DNA of 64,000 nt, taken from NCBI RefSeq assembly GCF_038246755.1, contig NZ_CP134706.1, positions 1,240,001-1,304,000 on the forward strand. Reading direction: 5' to 3'. This document shows, piece after piece, positions 52,616 to 63,908 of this stretch. Both the position numbers and the translations under genes were made by a program. The stretch is from Micromonospora sp. FIMYZ51 (GTDB lineage: Bacteria > Actinomycetota > Actinomycetes > Mycobacteriales > Micromonosporaceae). The notes below the pieces were generated by a model. The model was given only the letters and a program-made list of their open reading frames with translations. It did no database searches and was not told where the DNA came from. Every line of letters begins with the position of its first letter. The first letter of the stretch is position 1.

Positions 52616-53221
52616 ATGAACAAGGTGCTGCTCGCCACCCGGAACCGCAAGAAGCTCATCGAGCTGCAACGCATCCTCGACGGTGCCATCGGCGCACATC
52701 GGATCGCCCTGATCGGGCTGGACGACGTCGAGGCGTACCCGGAGCTGCCGGAGACCGGGTTGACCTTCGGCGAGAACGCGCTGATCAAGGCGCGGGAGGG
52801 CTGCCGGCGTACCGGGCTGCCGACGATCGCCGACGACTCCGGGCTGGCCGTGGAGGCGCTCAACGGGATGCCCGGGGTGTTCAGCGCCCGCTGGGCCGGG
52901 CGGCACGGCGACGACCAGGCCAATCTCCAGCTGGTGCTCGACCAGGTCGCCGATGTGCCGGACGAGCACCGGGGCGCCTCCTTCGTCTGCACCGTCGTGC
53001 TGGTGCTGCCCGGCGGCAAGGAGCACCTGGTCGACGGCAGGCAGGCGGGGCGGCTGCTGCGTGCCCCGCGCGGCGACGGCGGCTTCGGCTACGACCCGAT
53101 CTTCCTCGGCGACGGTCAGGACCGCACAAACGCCGAGTTGACCCCCGAGGAGAAGGACGCCATCAGCCACCGTGGCAAGGCCCTGCGCGAACTGGCCGCC
53201 CTGGTCGCCAAGGTGCTCTGA
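52616..53221 (+). CDS. rdgB: XTP/dITP pyrophosphatase (RdgB/HAM1)
   Basis: This 201-residue nucleotide house-cleaning enzyme hydrolyses dITP and XTP to monophosphates. Motifs are VLLATRNRKKLIELQRIL, TGLTFGENALIKAREG, ADDSGLAVEALNGMPGVFSA, GGFGYDPIF and SHRGKALREL. It is typically coupled with rph, as here. Confidence 0.95.
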   Translation: MNKVLLATRNRKKLIELQRILDGAIGAHRIALIGLDDVEAYPELPETGLTFGENALIKAREGCRRTGLPTIADDSGLAVEALNGMPGVFSARWAGRHGDDQANLQLVLDQVADVPDEHRGASFVCTVVLVLPGGKEHLVDGRQAGRLLRAPRGDGGFGYDPIFLGDGQDRTNAELTPEEKDAISHRGKALRELAALVAKVL

Positions 53222-53225
53222 GCAG

Positions 53226-53257
53226 CCTGGTACGGCAGGGGACGCCCGCGTACCAGG
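53226..53257. terminator. Bidirectional hairpin terminator
   Basis: A 9-bp stem (CCTGGTACG with CGTACCAGG) and a 14-nt loop lie between the convergent rdgB and hutH genes. Confidence 0.7.
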
Positions 53258-53262
53258 GTCCG

Positions 53263-54798
53263 TCAGTCGAGTTCGCCTATTTCGCGCTCGATGGCGAGCC
53301 GTAGGTCGGGGGCGCTCACCGCAGTGCGGGCGGCCTCCATCAGGGGGGCGAGGAAGACGTCCGGGCCCGGCTCGCCGGCGACCTCGCCGAGCGCGGCGAT
53401 CGCGGCCCGGCCGGCCGGCGACGGGGCCAGCGGGGCCCGGAGCTGAAGTCCGCGTACGGCGGCCAGCAGCTCCACCGCGAGCAGGCTGGTCAGGTTGTCC
53501 AGGACGGTGCGCAGTTTCTTGGTGGCGGCCCAGCCCATCGAGACGTGGTCCTCCTGCATGCCGCTTGTCGGCAGCGAGTCCACCGAGGCGGGCCCGGCCA
53601 GCCGGCGGTTCTCCGCGACGATGCCGGCCGCCGTGTACTGAGCGATCATCAGCCCGGAGTTGACTCCCGCGTCGGGCGAGAGGAAGGCCGGCAGCTCCCG
53701 GGAACGGGTCACGTCGAGCAGCCGGTCGACCCGGCGTTCGGAGATCGCGCCCACCTCGGCGGCGGCGATGGCCAGGAAGTCGGCGGCGAAGCCAAGCGGC
53801 GCGCCGTGGAAGTTGCCTGTCGACTCGACCCGACCGTCGGGCAGCACCACCGGGTTGTCCACCACCGAGCGCAGCTCGCGGCCGGCCACCGTGCGGACGA
53901 AGTCCAGGGTGTCCCGGGCCGCGCCGGCCACCTGGGGTGCGCAGCGCATCGAGTACGCGTCCTGCACCGCGTGCGCCAGGTCGTCGCGGTGCGAGTCCAT
54001 CACCCGGGAGTCCTGCAACAGTCGGTGGATGTTCGCCGCCGAGACGCCCTGCCCGGGGTGCGGGCGGATGGCGTGCAGCTCCGGCAGGAACGGCCGCTCC
54101 GAGCCGAGCATCGCCTCGATGGCCAGCGCGGCGGTCACGTCGGCCATGGTGAACAGGTGCGCCGCGTCGTGGATCGCCAGCAGCAGCATGCCGAGCATGC
54201 CGTCGGTGCCGTTGATCAGCGCCAGCCCCTCCTTTGCGGCCAGCTCGATCGGGGCGAGACCGGCGTCGTGCAGCGCGTCGGCGGCGGGCAGCCGGGTACC
54301 GTCCGGGCCGAGCACCCAGCCCTCGCCGAGCAGCACCAGCGCGCAGTGCGCCAGCGGTGCCAGGTCGCCGGAGGCACCAAGTGAGCCGTGCTCCGGCACC
54401 CACGGGGTGACGTCGTGGTTGAGCAGGTCCACAAGCGCGGCGGCGACAAGTGGGCGTACCCCGGACCGGCCAAGCGCGAGCGAGCGGACCCGCAGCAGCA
54501 TCATCGCCCGCACCACCTCCCGGGGCATCGGGGCGCCCACCCCGGCGGCGTGCGAGCGGATCAGCGCGTGCTGCAACTCGGCCCGACGCTCGGCGGCGAC
54601 GAAGGTGTTGGCGAGGGCACCGAAACCGGTGGAGACGCCGTAGACCGGCCGACCGGCCGCCTCGATGCCGTCCACGATGGACCGGCTGGTCGCCATGGCG
54701 GCCACGGTGGCCGGGTCGAGGACGACCTGCCCGGTGCCCCGGGCCACGGCGAGCACGTCGGCGGGGGAGATCCCGGTGGGCTGGATGGTGACGGTCAT
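53263..54798 (-). CDS. hutH: Histidine ammonia-lyase
   Basis: This 511-residue enzyme eliminates ammonia from L-histidine to give urocanate, the first step of histidine breakdown. The self-forming MIO cofactor triad Ala-Ser-Gly is in [14 protein letters not shown]. Other signatures are [23 protein letters not shown] and [11 protein letters not shown]. Its ATG overlaps the hutI stop (ATGA). It is the last gene of the hut operon. Confidence 0.97.
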   Translation of the reverse strand: MTVTIQPTGISPADVLAVARGTGQVVLDPATVAAMATSRSIVDGIEAAGRPVYGVSTGFGALANTFVAAERRAELQHALIRSHAAGVGAPMPREVVRAMMLLRVRSLALGRSGVRPLVAAALVDLLNHDVTPWVPEHGSLGASGDLAPLAHCALVLLGEGWVLGPDGTRLPAADALHDAGLAPIELAAKEGLALINGTDGMLGMLLLAIHDAAHLFTMADVTAALAIEAMLGSERPFLPELHAIRPHPGQGVSAANIHRLLQDSRVMDSHRDDLAHAVQDAYSMRCAPQVAGAARDTLDFVRTVAGRELRSVVDNPVVLPDGRVESTGNFHGAPLGFAADFLAIAAAEVGAISERRVDRLLDVTRSRELPAFLSPDAGVNSGLMIAQYTAAGIVAENRRLAGPASVDSLPTSGMQEDHVSMGWAATKKLRTVLDNLTSLLAVELLAAVRGLQLRAPLAPSPAGRAAIAALGEVAGEPGPDVFLAPLMEAARTAVSAPDLRLAIEREIGELD

Positions 54799-55985
54799 AG
54801 CGGAACTCCGTTGTGCAGGACCTGGCGGATCAGCGGTACCCCCGGCCGGTAGGCCAGGTGCAGATGGGAGGGGGCGTCGAGGATGATCAGGTCGGCCCGG
54901 GCGCCGGGCCGCAGCACCCCGACGTCGGTCCGGCGCAGCGCCCGCGCGCCTCCGGCGGTCGCGGCCCATACCGCCTCCGCCGGGGTCATCCGCATCTCGC
55001 GTACGGCAAGCGCGATGCAGAACGGCATCGACGAGGTGTACGACGAGCCGGGGTTGCAGTCGGTGGCCAGCGCCACGGTGACTCCGGCGTCGAGCAGCCG
55101 GCGGGCGTCCGGGTAGGGCGACCGGGTGGAGAACTCGGCGCCGGGCAGCAGGGTGGCGACGGTGGCGGTCTGGCCGTCGTCCGTCGCGGTCGACGCCAGC
55201 GCGTCGACGTCGGCGTCGGTCAGGTGGGTGCAGTGGTCCACGCTTGCCGCGCCCAACTCCACCCCGAGCCGCACGCCCGGGCCGGGGCCGAGCTGGTTGG
55301 CGTGCACCCGTACGCCCAGTCCCACGGCCTGCCCGCAGGCCAGGATCGCCCGGGTGTGGTCGGCGTCGAAGGCGCCCCGCTCGCAGAACACGTCGATCCA
55401 GCGGGCGTGTGGTGCGGCGGCGGCCAGCATCGGCCCGCACACCAGCCCGACGTAGTCGTCGGGGCGGTCGGCGTACTCGGCCGGCACCACGTGCGCGCCG
55501 AGGAAGGTGGTCTCCGCGCTGACCTCGGCGGCGATCCGCAGCGAGCGGGCCTCGTCGGTGACGGTGAGGCCGTACCCACTCTTGATCTCGATCGTGGTGC
55601 TGCCCTGGCGCAACGCCTCGGCGCGCAGCCGGCGCACGGTGGCGCGCAGCTCGCTGTCGGCGGCGGCGCGGGTGGCGCCGACGGTGGTCCGGATGCCGCC
55701 GCCGGTGTACGGCTGCCCGGCCATCCGGGCGGCGAACTCTGCGGCCCGGTCTCCGGCGAAGACCAGGTGGGCGTGGCTGTCCACGAAGCCCGGCAGTACG
55801 GCGGCACCGGCGGCGTCGATCCGCCGGTCGGCGGCCGGCGCGTCGGCGGCCGGGCCGACCCAGGCCACCTCGCCCTCCTCGACCAGCAGCGCGGCCCGTC
55901 GCCGGATGCCCAGCGGCCCGCCCTCGCCCCGGCCGGCCTCGTTGGTGACCAGCTCACCGATGTTGTCCACGAGCAGACTAGGCAC
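54795..55985 (-). CDS. hutI: Imidazolonepropionase
   Basis: This 396-residue amidohydrolase opens 4-imidazolone-5-propionate to N-formimidoyl-L-glutamate. Metal ligands lie in [40 protein letters not shown] and [14 protein letters not shown]. The GTG start follows AGGGGG. Its leader is occupied by a copy of the rph/rdgB repeat that also contains the hutF stop. Confidence 0.96.
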   Translation of the reverse strand: MPSLLVDNIGELVTNEAGRGEGGPLGIRRRAALLVEEGEVAWVGPAADAPAADRRIDAAGAAVLPGFVDSHAHLVFAGDRAAEFAARMAGQPYTGGGIRTTVGATRAAADSELRATVRRLRAEALRQGSTTIEIKSGYGLTVTDEARSLRIAAEVSAETTFLGAHVVPAEYADRPDDYVGLVCGPMLAAAAPHARWIDVFCERGAFDADHTRAILACGQAVGLGVRVHANQLGPGPGVRLGVELGAASVDHCTHLTDADVDALASTATDDGQTATVATLLPGAEFSTRSPYPDARRLLDAGVTVALATDCNPGSSYTSSMPFCIALAVREMRMTPAEAVWAATAGGARALRRTDVGVLRPGARADLIILDAPSHLHLAYRPGVPLIRQVLHNGVPL

Positions 55986-56000
55986 GCTGCCCCCTCTTGG

Positions 56001-56039
56001 TGGCGACTGCGGGGCTCGCCAGCTCACTCCTCGCGCTCA
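56001..56039 (-). repeat. Single copy of the rph/rdgB-type repeat at hutF/hutI junction
   Basis: Read on the minus strand it is TGAGCGCGAGGAGTGAGC, then TGGCGAGCCCCGCAGTCGCC. As in the rph copy, its first TGA is the stop codon of the preceding gene (hutF). Confidence 0.85.
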
Positions 56040-57395
56040 CGCGCTCACCGCCGCGATCGCGGCGGCCAGTTCCGCCGGTACGTCGACGGTCAGGTGCTCG
56101 CCGTCGCGCACCAGCACCCGGCCGTCCACCACGACCTGGCTGACGTCGGCCGCGCTCGCCGCGAACCAGACGCCGGCCGGGTCCACCCCGGCGGTGCGTA
56201 CGCTGTCCAGCCGCACCGTGACCAGGTCGGCGCGGTCACCGACCGCGATCTGCCCGGCGTCGGTCCAGCCCAGCGCGGCGTGCCCGGCGGTGCTGGCGGC
56301 CGTCAACAGCTCGGCGGAGGTGAAGTGACCCCGCTTGCGGGTCCGCAGTCGCTCGTCCAGCTCCACCGCGCGGGCCTCCTCGAACGGGTCGATCACGGCG
56401 TGGCTGTCGCTGCCCAGGCTGAGCGGGATGCCGGCGTCGGCCAGCCGGCGCGCCGGACCGATCCCGTCGGCGAGGTCCCGTTCCGTGGTCGGGCAGAGGC
56501 AGACCCCGGTCCGGCTCTCCCCGAGCAGGCTCACGTCGCCGCTTGTCGGGTGGGTGGCGTGCACCGCAGTGGTGGACGGGCCCAGCGCGCCGTGGTCGGC
56601 GAGCAGCCGGGTCGGGGTGTGACCGTGCACCGCCCGGCAGGCGTCGTTCTCGGCGGGCTGCTCGGAGAGGTGCACGTGCAGTGGGGCGTTGCGGCCTTGC
56701 GCCCAGCCGGCGACCGTGGCGAGTTGCTCGGCCGGTACCGCGCGCACCGAGTGGATCGCCGCACCGAGCCGGGCGTGTTCGCCGTCGGGAGTGAACCCGT
56801 TGACCCGGTCCGCCCAGCGCAGCGCGTCGCCGTCACCGAAACGCCGCTGCGCTCCGGTCAGCGGCTGGCCGTCCACCGCAGCGGTCAGGTAACAGGCGTC
56901 CAGCAGAGTCAGCCGGATCCCGGCGTGCGCCGCCGCCTCGACAAGCGCCGCGCTCATCGCGTTCGGGTCGTCGTACGCGGTGCCACCCGGGCCATGGTGC
57001 AGGTAGTGGAACTCGCCGACGCAGGTGATCCCGGCCAGGGCCATCTCGGCGTAGACCGCCCGGGCCAGCGCCAGGTAGGACTCCGGGTCGAGGCGGTCGG
57101 TGACGGCGTACATCTGGTCGCGCCAGGTCCAGAAGTCGCCGCGCCCGTCGTGGGTGCGCCCGCGCAGCGCCCGGTGGAAGGCGTGCGAATGGGCGTTGGC
57201 CAGGCCGGGCAGGGTCAGCCCCGGCAACCGGACCACGTCGGCGAAGACGTCCACCCCGGCGGCCGGGCGGCCGGCCGGCGTCAACGGGGTGACCTCGGCG
57301 ATCCGACCGTCGACCGTCTCGATCAGCACATCCGGGGTCGGTGCGGCCTGCCCGGGCAGCCAGGCGTACTCGGCAAGCCAACGATCGGCGGTCAT
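56037..57395 (-). CDS. hutF: Formimidoylglutamate deiminase
   Basis: This 452-residue amidohydrolase converts N-formimidoyl-L-glutamate to N-formyl-L-glutamate plus ammonia. Motifs are PGLANAHSHAFHRALRGR, GEFHYLHHGPGG, HVHLSEQPAEN, AVHATHPTSGD and LGSDSHAVIDPFEEAR. The ATG overlaps the stop of the upstream amidohydrolase gene. Its presence defines the five-step (HutF) route, which ends with release of formate. Confidence 0.95.
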   Translation of the reverse strand: MTADRWLAEYAWLPGQAAPTPDVLIETVDGRIAEVTPLTPAGRPAAGVDVFADVVRLPGLTLPGLANAHSHAFHRALRGRTHDGRGDFWTWRDQMYAVTDRLDPESYLALARAVYAEMALAGITCVGEFHYLHHGPGGTAYDDPNAMSAALVEAAAHAGIRLTLLDACYLTAAVDGQPLTGAQRRFGDGDALRWADRVNGFTPDGEHARLGAAIHSVRAVPAEQLATVAGWAQGRNAPLHVHLSEQPAENDACRAVHGHTPTRLLADHGALGPSTTAVHATHPTSGDVSLLGESRTGVCLCPTTERDLADGIGPARRLADAGIPLSLGSDSHAVIDPFEEARAVELDERLRTRKRGHFTSAELLTAASTAGHAALGWTDAGQIAVGDRADLVTVRLDSVRTAGVDPAGVWFAASAADVSQVVVDGRVLVRDGEHLTVDVPAELAAAIAAVSA

Positions 57396-58602
57396 CGGAC
57401 GAGTTCCGCAAGCACTCGGGCCAGGGCGGTCACCCCGGCGGCGCAGTCGGCGTCGGCGGCCGACTCGGCCGGGGAGTGCGACACCCCGGTCGGGTTGCGG
57501 ACGAAGAGCATCGCCGTGGGTACGTGTGCCGCGAGCACTCCCGCGTCGTGTCCGGCCCCGGTGGGCAGCACCGGCGCCGCCAGCAGTTCCGCCAGCCGGT
57601 CGGCCAGCCCGTGGTCGAACGCCACAAGCGGTGTCGCCGACTCCTCGGTAAGCGTGACCCGGGTGCCGTCCCGGCGGGCCCGTTCGGCGACCTTGGCGCG
57701 TACCGCCTCGACCAGTTTGGCGAGCGTCTCCGGTTCGGCGGCCCGGGCGTCCAGCCAGCCGGTCACCCTCGACGGGATGGCGTTCGTCGCGTTCGGCTCC
57801 ACGGCCACCCGACCCACGGTGGCGTGGGCATCGCGCAGCCGGGCCTCCTTGTTGGCGGCGAGCACCGTGAAGGCGTACGTCAGCATGGGGTCGCGGCGGT
57901 CGACCATCCGGGTCGTACCGGCATGGTTGCCCTCGCCGGTGAAGTCGAAGCGCCAGCGTCCGTGCGGCCAGATCGCGCTTGCCACCGCGACCGGCGCGCC
58001 CTGGTCGACAAGCGCCCGGCCCTGCTCGACGTGCAGTTCCACGAAGGCGGCGAGCCGACCGAGCAGCGCCGGGTCGGGCCCCGCCGGCCGGCCGCCAAGG
58101 GCCTCGGCGAAGCTGACCCCGGCCGCGTCGCGCAGCGCCGCCGCGCGGTCGGCGCAGAGTTGCCCGGTGAGCAGCCGCGACCCCAGGCACGGTACGCCGA
58201 ACCGGGCCCCTTCCTCCTCGACGAACGCGCCGACGACCAGGGGACGGGTCGGCGTCACCCCGGCCGCGCGCAGCTCGTCGACGGCGAGCCAGGCGCTGAC
58301 GATGCCCAGCGGCCCGTCGTACGCCCCGCCGTGCGGCACCGAGTCGAAGTGGCTGCCGGTGAGCACCGCGTTTCCGGCTTCCGGGTCGCCCCACCAGGCG
58401 AACAGGTTGCCGTTGCCGTCCTCGGTGACCGGCATGCCCCGGGTGTCGGCCTGCTCCCGGAACCACTCCCGCAGCCGCAGTTCCGGCTCGGTGAGCGCGT
58501 ACCGCAGGTATCCGCCGCTGTGCTCGTCGCGGCCGATCGGCGCGATCTCGTCCCAGAGCTGGCGGAACCTGTTAACAAGGGGCCCTTCCTCTACCGTAGG
58601 CG

Positions 58603-58609
<7 letters not shown>
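57392..58609 (-). CDS. M20-family amidohydrolase (allantoate amidohydrolase-like)
   Basis: This 405-residue zinc amidase has the M20 motifs [47 protein letters not shown] and [10 protein letters not shown]. It is related to allantoate amidohydrolase and N-carbamoylases. Its place between hutU and hutF, where no hutG exists, suggests it releases formate from N-formylglutamate. The only start found is a TTG inside repeat copy D. The first 13 residues ([13 protein letters not shown]) are therefore encoded by the repeat, and homology begins at [13 protein letters not shown]. Confidence 0.85.

Positions 58610-58622
<13 letters not shown>
58571..58622 (-). repeat. Tandem-palindrome intergenic repeat, copy D, at hutU junction
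   Basis: Read on the minus strand: AAGGAAGGGCCCCTTGCTAA, CGCCTACGGTAGAGG, then AAGGGCCCCTTGTTAAC. It supplies the last codons and TAA of hutU and the TTG start of the M20 amidohydrolase gene. Confidence 0.85.
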
Positions 58623-60285
<1,663 letters not shown>

Positions 60286-60298
60286 TGCGGGTCTCCTC

Positions 60299-61129
60299 CT
60301 AACCGAGGAACAACTGACGACGGGCGGCTGAGGCTTCGAACGCCTCCAACCGGCGCTGGGTTTCGGCCGGGGCGGCGTCGCAGATCGCCTGGAGCAGCAC
60401 CATGGCCAGGGTCATCGGGGCGGTGTGCAGGTCGAAGACCAGTTGCGCGCCGACTGCGGCGGGCAGCACCACGTCGGCGTGCTCGGCCGCCGGGCTGACC
60501 GGCGAGTCGGTGATCGCGACCACGGTCAGCCCGGCGGTGCGGGCCTCGCAGAGCGCGTCCAGGGTCTCCCGGGGGTAGCGCGGCAGCACGAAGGCGAGCA
60601 GTGCCCGCGCCCCGGCCTCGGCGGCCTGTTCGAGGCGGTCGGCGAGCAGGCTGCCCCCGTCGTCGAGCACCCGCACGTCCGGGTGCACCTTGGCGGCGAA
60701 GTAGGCGAAGTACGCGGCCAGCGGCGCGGCGGCGCGCAGGCCGAGCACCGGCAGCGGGCGGCTGGCGGCGAGCAGTCGCCCGGTCTCGGCGATGCGCTCC
60801 CGGTCGGCGAGCTGCTCGGCCAGCCGATCCAGGTTGCCGATCTCGGCGCGTACCGCCTGCTGGACTTCGTTGCCGGCGGGGGCCGGGCCGGGCGCGGCGG
60901 CGGTCAGCTCGCGCAGCCGGCGGCGCAGCGCGGGGTAGCCGTCGTGGCCCAGGGCCACCGCGAACCGGGTGACCGACGGCTGGCTGACCCCGGCCAACTC
61001 GGCGACCTCGGCGGCGGAGAGGTAGCCGATGGCGGGAGCGTGCTGCACCAGGCAGTGCGCGATGCGGCGTTGGGTCGGGGTGAGCCGCACCCCGTCGAAC
61101 AGGCCGACGACCCGCTCGGTCGGTGCCAT
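60299..61129 (-). CDS. RpiR-family regulator of the hut operon
   Basis: This 276-residue regulator has an N-terminal RpiR helix-turn-helix ([20 protein letters not shown], then [20 protein letters not shown]) and a C-terminal SIS domain (about 110-240: [28 protein letters not shown]). The ATG at 61129 follows AAGGAG; an upstream ATG is poorly placed. It lies 13 bp before hutU, so it is first in the operon and probably controls it. The usual hut regulators are HutC (GntR) or HutP. Confidence 0.9.
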   Translation of the reverse strand: MAPTERVVGLFDGVRLTPTQRRIAHCLVQHAPAIGYLSAAEVAELAGVSQPSVTRFAVALGHDGYPALRRRLRELTAAAPGPAPAGNEVQQAVRAEIGNLDRLAEQLADRERIAETGRLLAASRPLPVLGLRAAAPLAAYFAYFAAKVHPDVRVLDDGGSLLADRLEQAAEAGARALLAFVLPRYPRETLDALCEARTAGLTVVAITDSPVSPAAEHADVVLPAAVGAQLVFDLHTAPMTLAMVLLQAICDAAPAETQRRLEAFEASAARRQLFLG

Positions 61130-61153
61130 GGCAGCTCCTTCATTCACGCCCTG

Positions 61154-61183
61154 ACTCTATGCATAAAAACTTTCACCAGGCAA
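61154..61183 (-). promoter_or_regulatory. Promoter of the hut operon
   Basis: On the minus strand, -35 TTGCCT and -10 TAGAGT are separated by 18 bp. The spacer (GGTGAAAGTTTTTATGCA) is strikingly AT-rich for this genome and could be where the RpiR-type regulator binds. The start codon is 24 bp downstream. Confidence 0.55.
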
Positions 61184-61320
61184 GACGTCGCAAGAATCCA
61201 CAATGGAATGCCGGTGAGCTGCGACTTCGCGGTGATTACCGGGAGTGCGGGGGTCGGTGGGCCGGGTGACATACGCCGCCTCGGTAGGATCCGCACGGCG
61301 GTCGAGCAGAGGAGTTGTGC

Positions 61321-62589
61321 ATGCAGCCGGACGGCCCCTACCGGTACACCCACCTGCTGGGCGGGTCGCCGGTCGGCAAAGCATGGGCAGCTATCGACGA
61401 GCACGGCCGGCTGGTGACCGTGGCCGTCCTGGACACCCACGTCGCGGCCACGCCGGGCTGGCGCGAGGCCTTCGCCGCGATCGCCGACAACCTGGCCCAG
61501 ACCCCTGGCGGCGTACCCTTCATCTACGCGGACTTCGCAGCCGCGGCGCCCTGGGTGGCATACTCCGCCGAGGCCGGGCCGGCGGCGGAGAACCTCTTTC
61601 GCGCTCTCGGCGTCGCCTACCAGCCCGTGCCCTCCTCCGCCCCGCCGGTGTCCGGAGCACCAGTGTCGGGAACGCCGGTGTCCGGGTCTCCGGTCTCGGG
61701 GATTCCGCCGGTCTCCGGTGCGCCGGTCTCGGGGATGCCGCCGGTGTCCGGTGCGCCGGTCTCGGGGATGCCGCCGGTGTCCGGTGCGCCGCATCCGACG
61801 TCCGGGACGTCGCCAGGCGCGGCATATCCGCCCGCCGAGCAGCCGGCCGGGGGCAGCGACCCGTTCTCCTCTCCGGTGCGCCGCATAACGCCGTCAACGC
61901 CGCGGCGGCGGCCGACGGGCCGCTGGGCGGCGATCGCCGCCCTGGTGGTGGTGCTGCTCGTCGGCGTGGGTGCGGTGGTCGTCTGGGCGGGGGCCGACGA
62001 GGACGAGCCGTCCACCCCGGTCGCCGGTCCCAGTTCGCCGCTGCCGCCGGCCCCGACCTTCGCGCCGCAGTCGCCCGGCATCGAGCCACCTCAGGCGGGT
62101 GAGTGGCCGACCGAGTGGCCGAAATTCGCCCCCGGGGACCACGTGCGTACCCTGCCCAACTTGGAAGGGCTCGGCTTCGCGGTGAAGCTGCCGGCCGAGT
62201 GGGACTGTTCCCTCGGCGGCCGGGCGGAAGGCTACGTCAAGTACAACTGTGGGGCCGCGGAGCCGGGGAAGCCGCAGCTGGGCGGCGAGTTGATCGTGCG
62301 GGACTGCGCGGTGCCGTGTGACGAGGAGACCCAGGCCGCCATGCGGCAGGCCGAGGAGGCCTGGGGCCTGCAGTGGATGCGGGGTGGTGTGTTCGCCGCT
62401 TACGCCGACTCCAGCCGTTTGGAGATCGACGGTGAACGCCGGTACGGTCTCGCCGTTGTGGCGTACTGGCGCGGCGGAGAAAGTGGGCGAATCGACCATC
62501 AGCTCGTGCTGCGGATGACGTCGCCGATCGACGGTGCCGGCCGGCTGCGGCGGGTGGCCAACCACCTTCGCGACACGCTCATCTTCTGA
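61321..62589 (+). CDS. Membrane protein with pseudokinase-like N-terminus
   Basis: This is a 422-residue protein. Residues 7-40 (YRYTHLLGGSPVGKAWAAID, then LVTVAVLD) resemble the glycine-rich loop and beta-3 strand of Hanks-type kinases. The ATP-binding Lys is replaced by Ala and no C-lobe follows. A linker of PVSG repeats (about 109-157) and basic residues leads to one membrane segment (202-223) and an extracellular domain of about 150 residues with four cysteines (WDCSLGG, KYNCG, RDCAVPCDE). GAGGAG precedes the ATG. It is first of at least three co-directional genes. Confidence 0.7.
   Translation: MQPDGPYRYTHLLGGSPVGKAWAAIDEHGRLVTVAVLDTHVAATPGWREAFAAIADNLAQTPGGVPFIYADFAAAAPWVAYSAEAGPAAENLFRALGVAYQPVPSSAPPVSGAPVSGTPVSGSPVSGIPPVSGAPVSGMPPVSGAPVSGMPPVSGAPHPTSGTSPGAAYPPAEQPAGGSDPFSSPVRRITPSTPRRRPTGRWAAIAALVVVLLVGVGAVVVWAGADEDEPSTPVAGPSSPLPPAPTFAPQSPGIEPPQAGEWPTEWPKFAPGDHVRTLPNLEGLGFAVKLPAEWDCSLGGRAEGYVKYNCGAAEPGKPQLGGELIVRDCAVPCDEETQAAMRQAEEAWGLQWMRGGVFAAYADSSRLEIDGERRYGLAVVAYWRGGESGRIDHQLVLRMTSPIDGAGRLRRVANHLRDTLIF
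61645..61795 (+). repeat. In-gene PVSG-coding tandem repeat
   Basis: Units of GCGCCGGTCTCGGG and GATGCCGCCGGTGTCCGG encode PVSGxP repeats in the linker. Such arrays vary in copy number by slippage. Confidence 0.8.
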
Positions 62590-62621
62590 CCGCGTCACCC
62601 ATCGTTTCGCTGGAGATCGAC

Positions 62622-63908
62622 ATGGCCTGTGGTAGGCCCGCCGTGCTGCTCGGCGTACTCGCGGTGGTCGCCGTGACCGGCGTCCCGGCGGTGGCGGCCC
62701 CCACCTACGTTCGGCACGAGCCGGCCATCGCGGTGGCGGCACCCGCTGCGGTCTATCTGGAGGCGACGTACACCGGCTACCTCCGTGACCCGGCGGGCAG
62801 GCTGATCAGCCGGGATCCGGTGGTGGTGACCCGCAGGTGCAGCGGCGTCGTGGTGAGTCCCGAAGGCCACGCGGTGACCACCACCGTGTGCATCCAGCCG
62901 AGCGAGGAGGTCCTGCTGGTCAACGCGCTTTACCGGCACGGTCGGGAGCTGGTGCGGCAGAACGACCTCGCAGCCGAGGAACTGGACGGCTACGTCGGCG
63001 GGCTCCTCGACTCGTCCGTCTTTACCGGTCGGAGCCGCCGCAGCGCGCCCGAACACGCCCTGGTCGGCCAGCCGGACCCGGCGATCTCTGGTAACACTGC
63101 GGCACCGGCAATCGCGGCCACCGTCACGGCGACACTCGACCCGGTCGACGGCAACGCGGCACTGGTGAAGTTGGCCCGGCCCGGCCTGCCAGCGGTCGAG
63201 ATCACCGCCGCCGAGCTGAGCCCCGGTGTCCCGCTGCTGATCATGGGCTTCGGTCGGGAAGAGACGACCGACGGCTCGGAACGCTACCGGCTGCGGAACC
63301 GGGCGGTCGAGGTGATCGGACGCACCGGCACCAACCGGATCGGCGTCAGCGAACAGATCGGCCCCGACTCTCGGGGTGGCCCGGTGGTGAACGAGTCGGG
63401 TCGTCTTGTCGCGCTCCTGGACACCGACGGCTCCGCCGCCGGAGAGCCGATCCGTGACCTGATCACCGCCGCCACCCTCCGCCGGCTGCTCGAACAGGGC
63501 AACGTCGACGCCCGCCTCAGCGAGGTCGATCGGGCCTACCGGGCGGCCTTGGGCGAGTACTACCTCGGCCGGTACTCGCAGGCCGTAACCCGCTTCGACG
63601 CGGTGCTACGGCAGGACGCCGCGCACCCGGCGGCGCTGCGCTACCGCGAACGCGCGCAGGAACGCCTGGTGCGCGACGGCGACGCCACCGAGAACTCGGC
63701 AGAGTGGACGCTGTACCTGGTCTCCGCAGCCGGTGGAGCCGCCATCATCGCCGCCATCGGTCACCTGCCCCGCCTGCGCCAACGATCCGCCAGCGGCGCG
63801 GTGGCCGACGTGCCGGACACCGGGGAGTTGCGCCAGTCGATCCTCGCCAGCCCGGCGTCGGGGGCAGACCAGCCGGCACCGACGCCCGGAACGGCGGAGA
63901 CACGATGA
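62622..63908 (+). CDS. Membrane-anchored trypsin-like pseudoprotease with TPR
   Basis: This is a 428-residue exported protein. After a signal peptide (VLLGVLAVVAVTGVPAVAA) comes a trypsin-like double barrel (about 40-290). The His segment reads CSGVVVSPEGHAVTTTVC with no His at the catalytic place. The Asp position is Asn178 (GNAALVKL), and the Ser loop is PDSRGGPVV with Arg before GGP. A TPR-like pair (303-350), a membrane segment (about 363-381) and a cytosolic tail follow. It is predicted catalytically dead and may bind peptides. It begins 32 bp after the pseudokinase-like gene. Confidence 0.75.
   Translation: MACGRPAVLLGVLAVVAVTGVPAVAAPTYVRHEPAIAVAAPAAVYLEATYTGYLRDPAGRLISRDPVVVTRRCSGVVVSPEGHAVTTTVCIQPSEEVLLVNALYRHGRELVRQNDLAAEELDGYVGGLLDSSVFTGRSRRSAPEHALVGQPDPAISGNTAAPAIAATVTATLDPVDGNAALVKLARPGLPAVEITAAELSPGVPLLIMGFGREETTDGSERYRLRNRAVEVIGRTGTNRIGVSEQIGPDSRGGPVVNESGRLVALLDTDGSAAGEPIRDLITAATLRRLLEQGNVDARLSEVDRAYRAALGEYYLGRYSQAVTRFDAVLRQDAAHPAALRYRERAQERLVRDGDATENSAEWTLYLVSAAGGAAIIAAIGHLPRLRQRSASGAVADVPDTGELRQSILASPASGADQPAPTPGTAETR

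Noticed and set aside
50903..54403. Long minus-strand open frame across MBL, rph and rdgB
   Set aside because: It is antisense to three well-conserved genes and runs through the triple repeat; an artefact of high GC.
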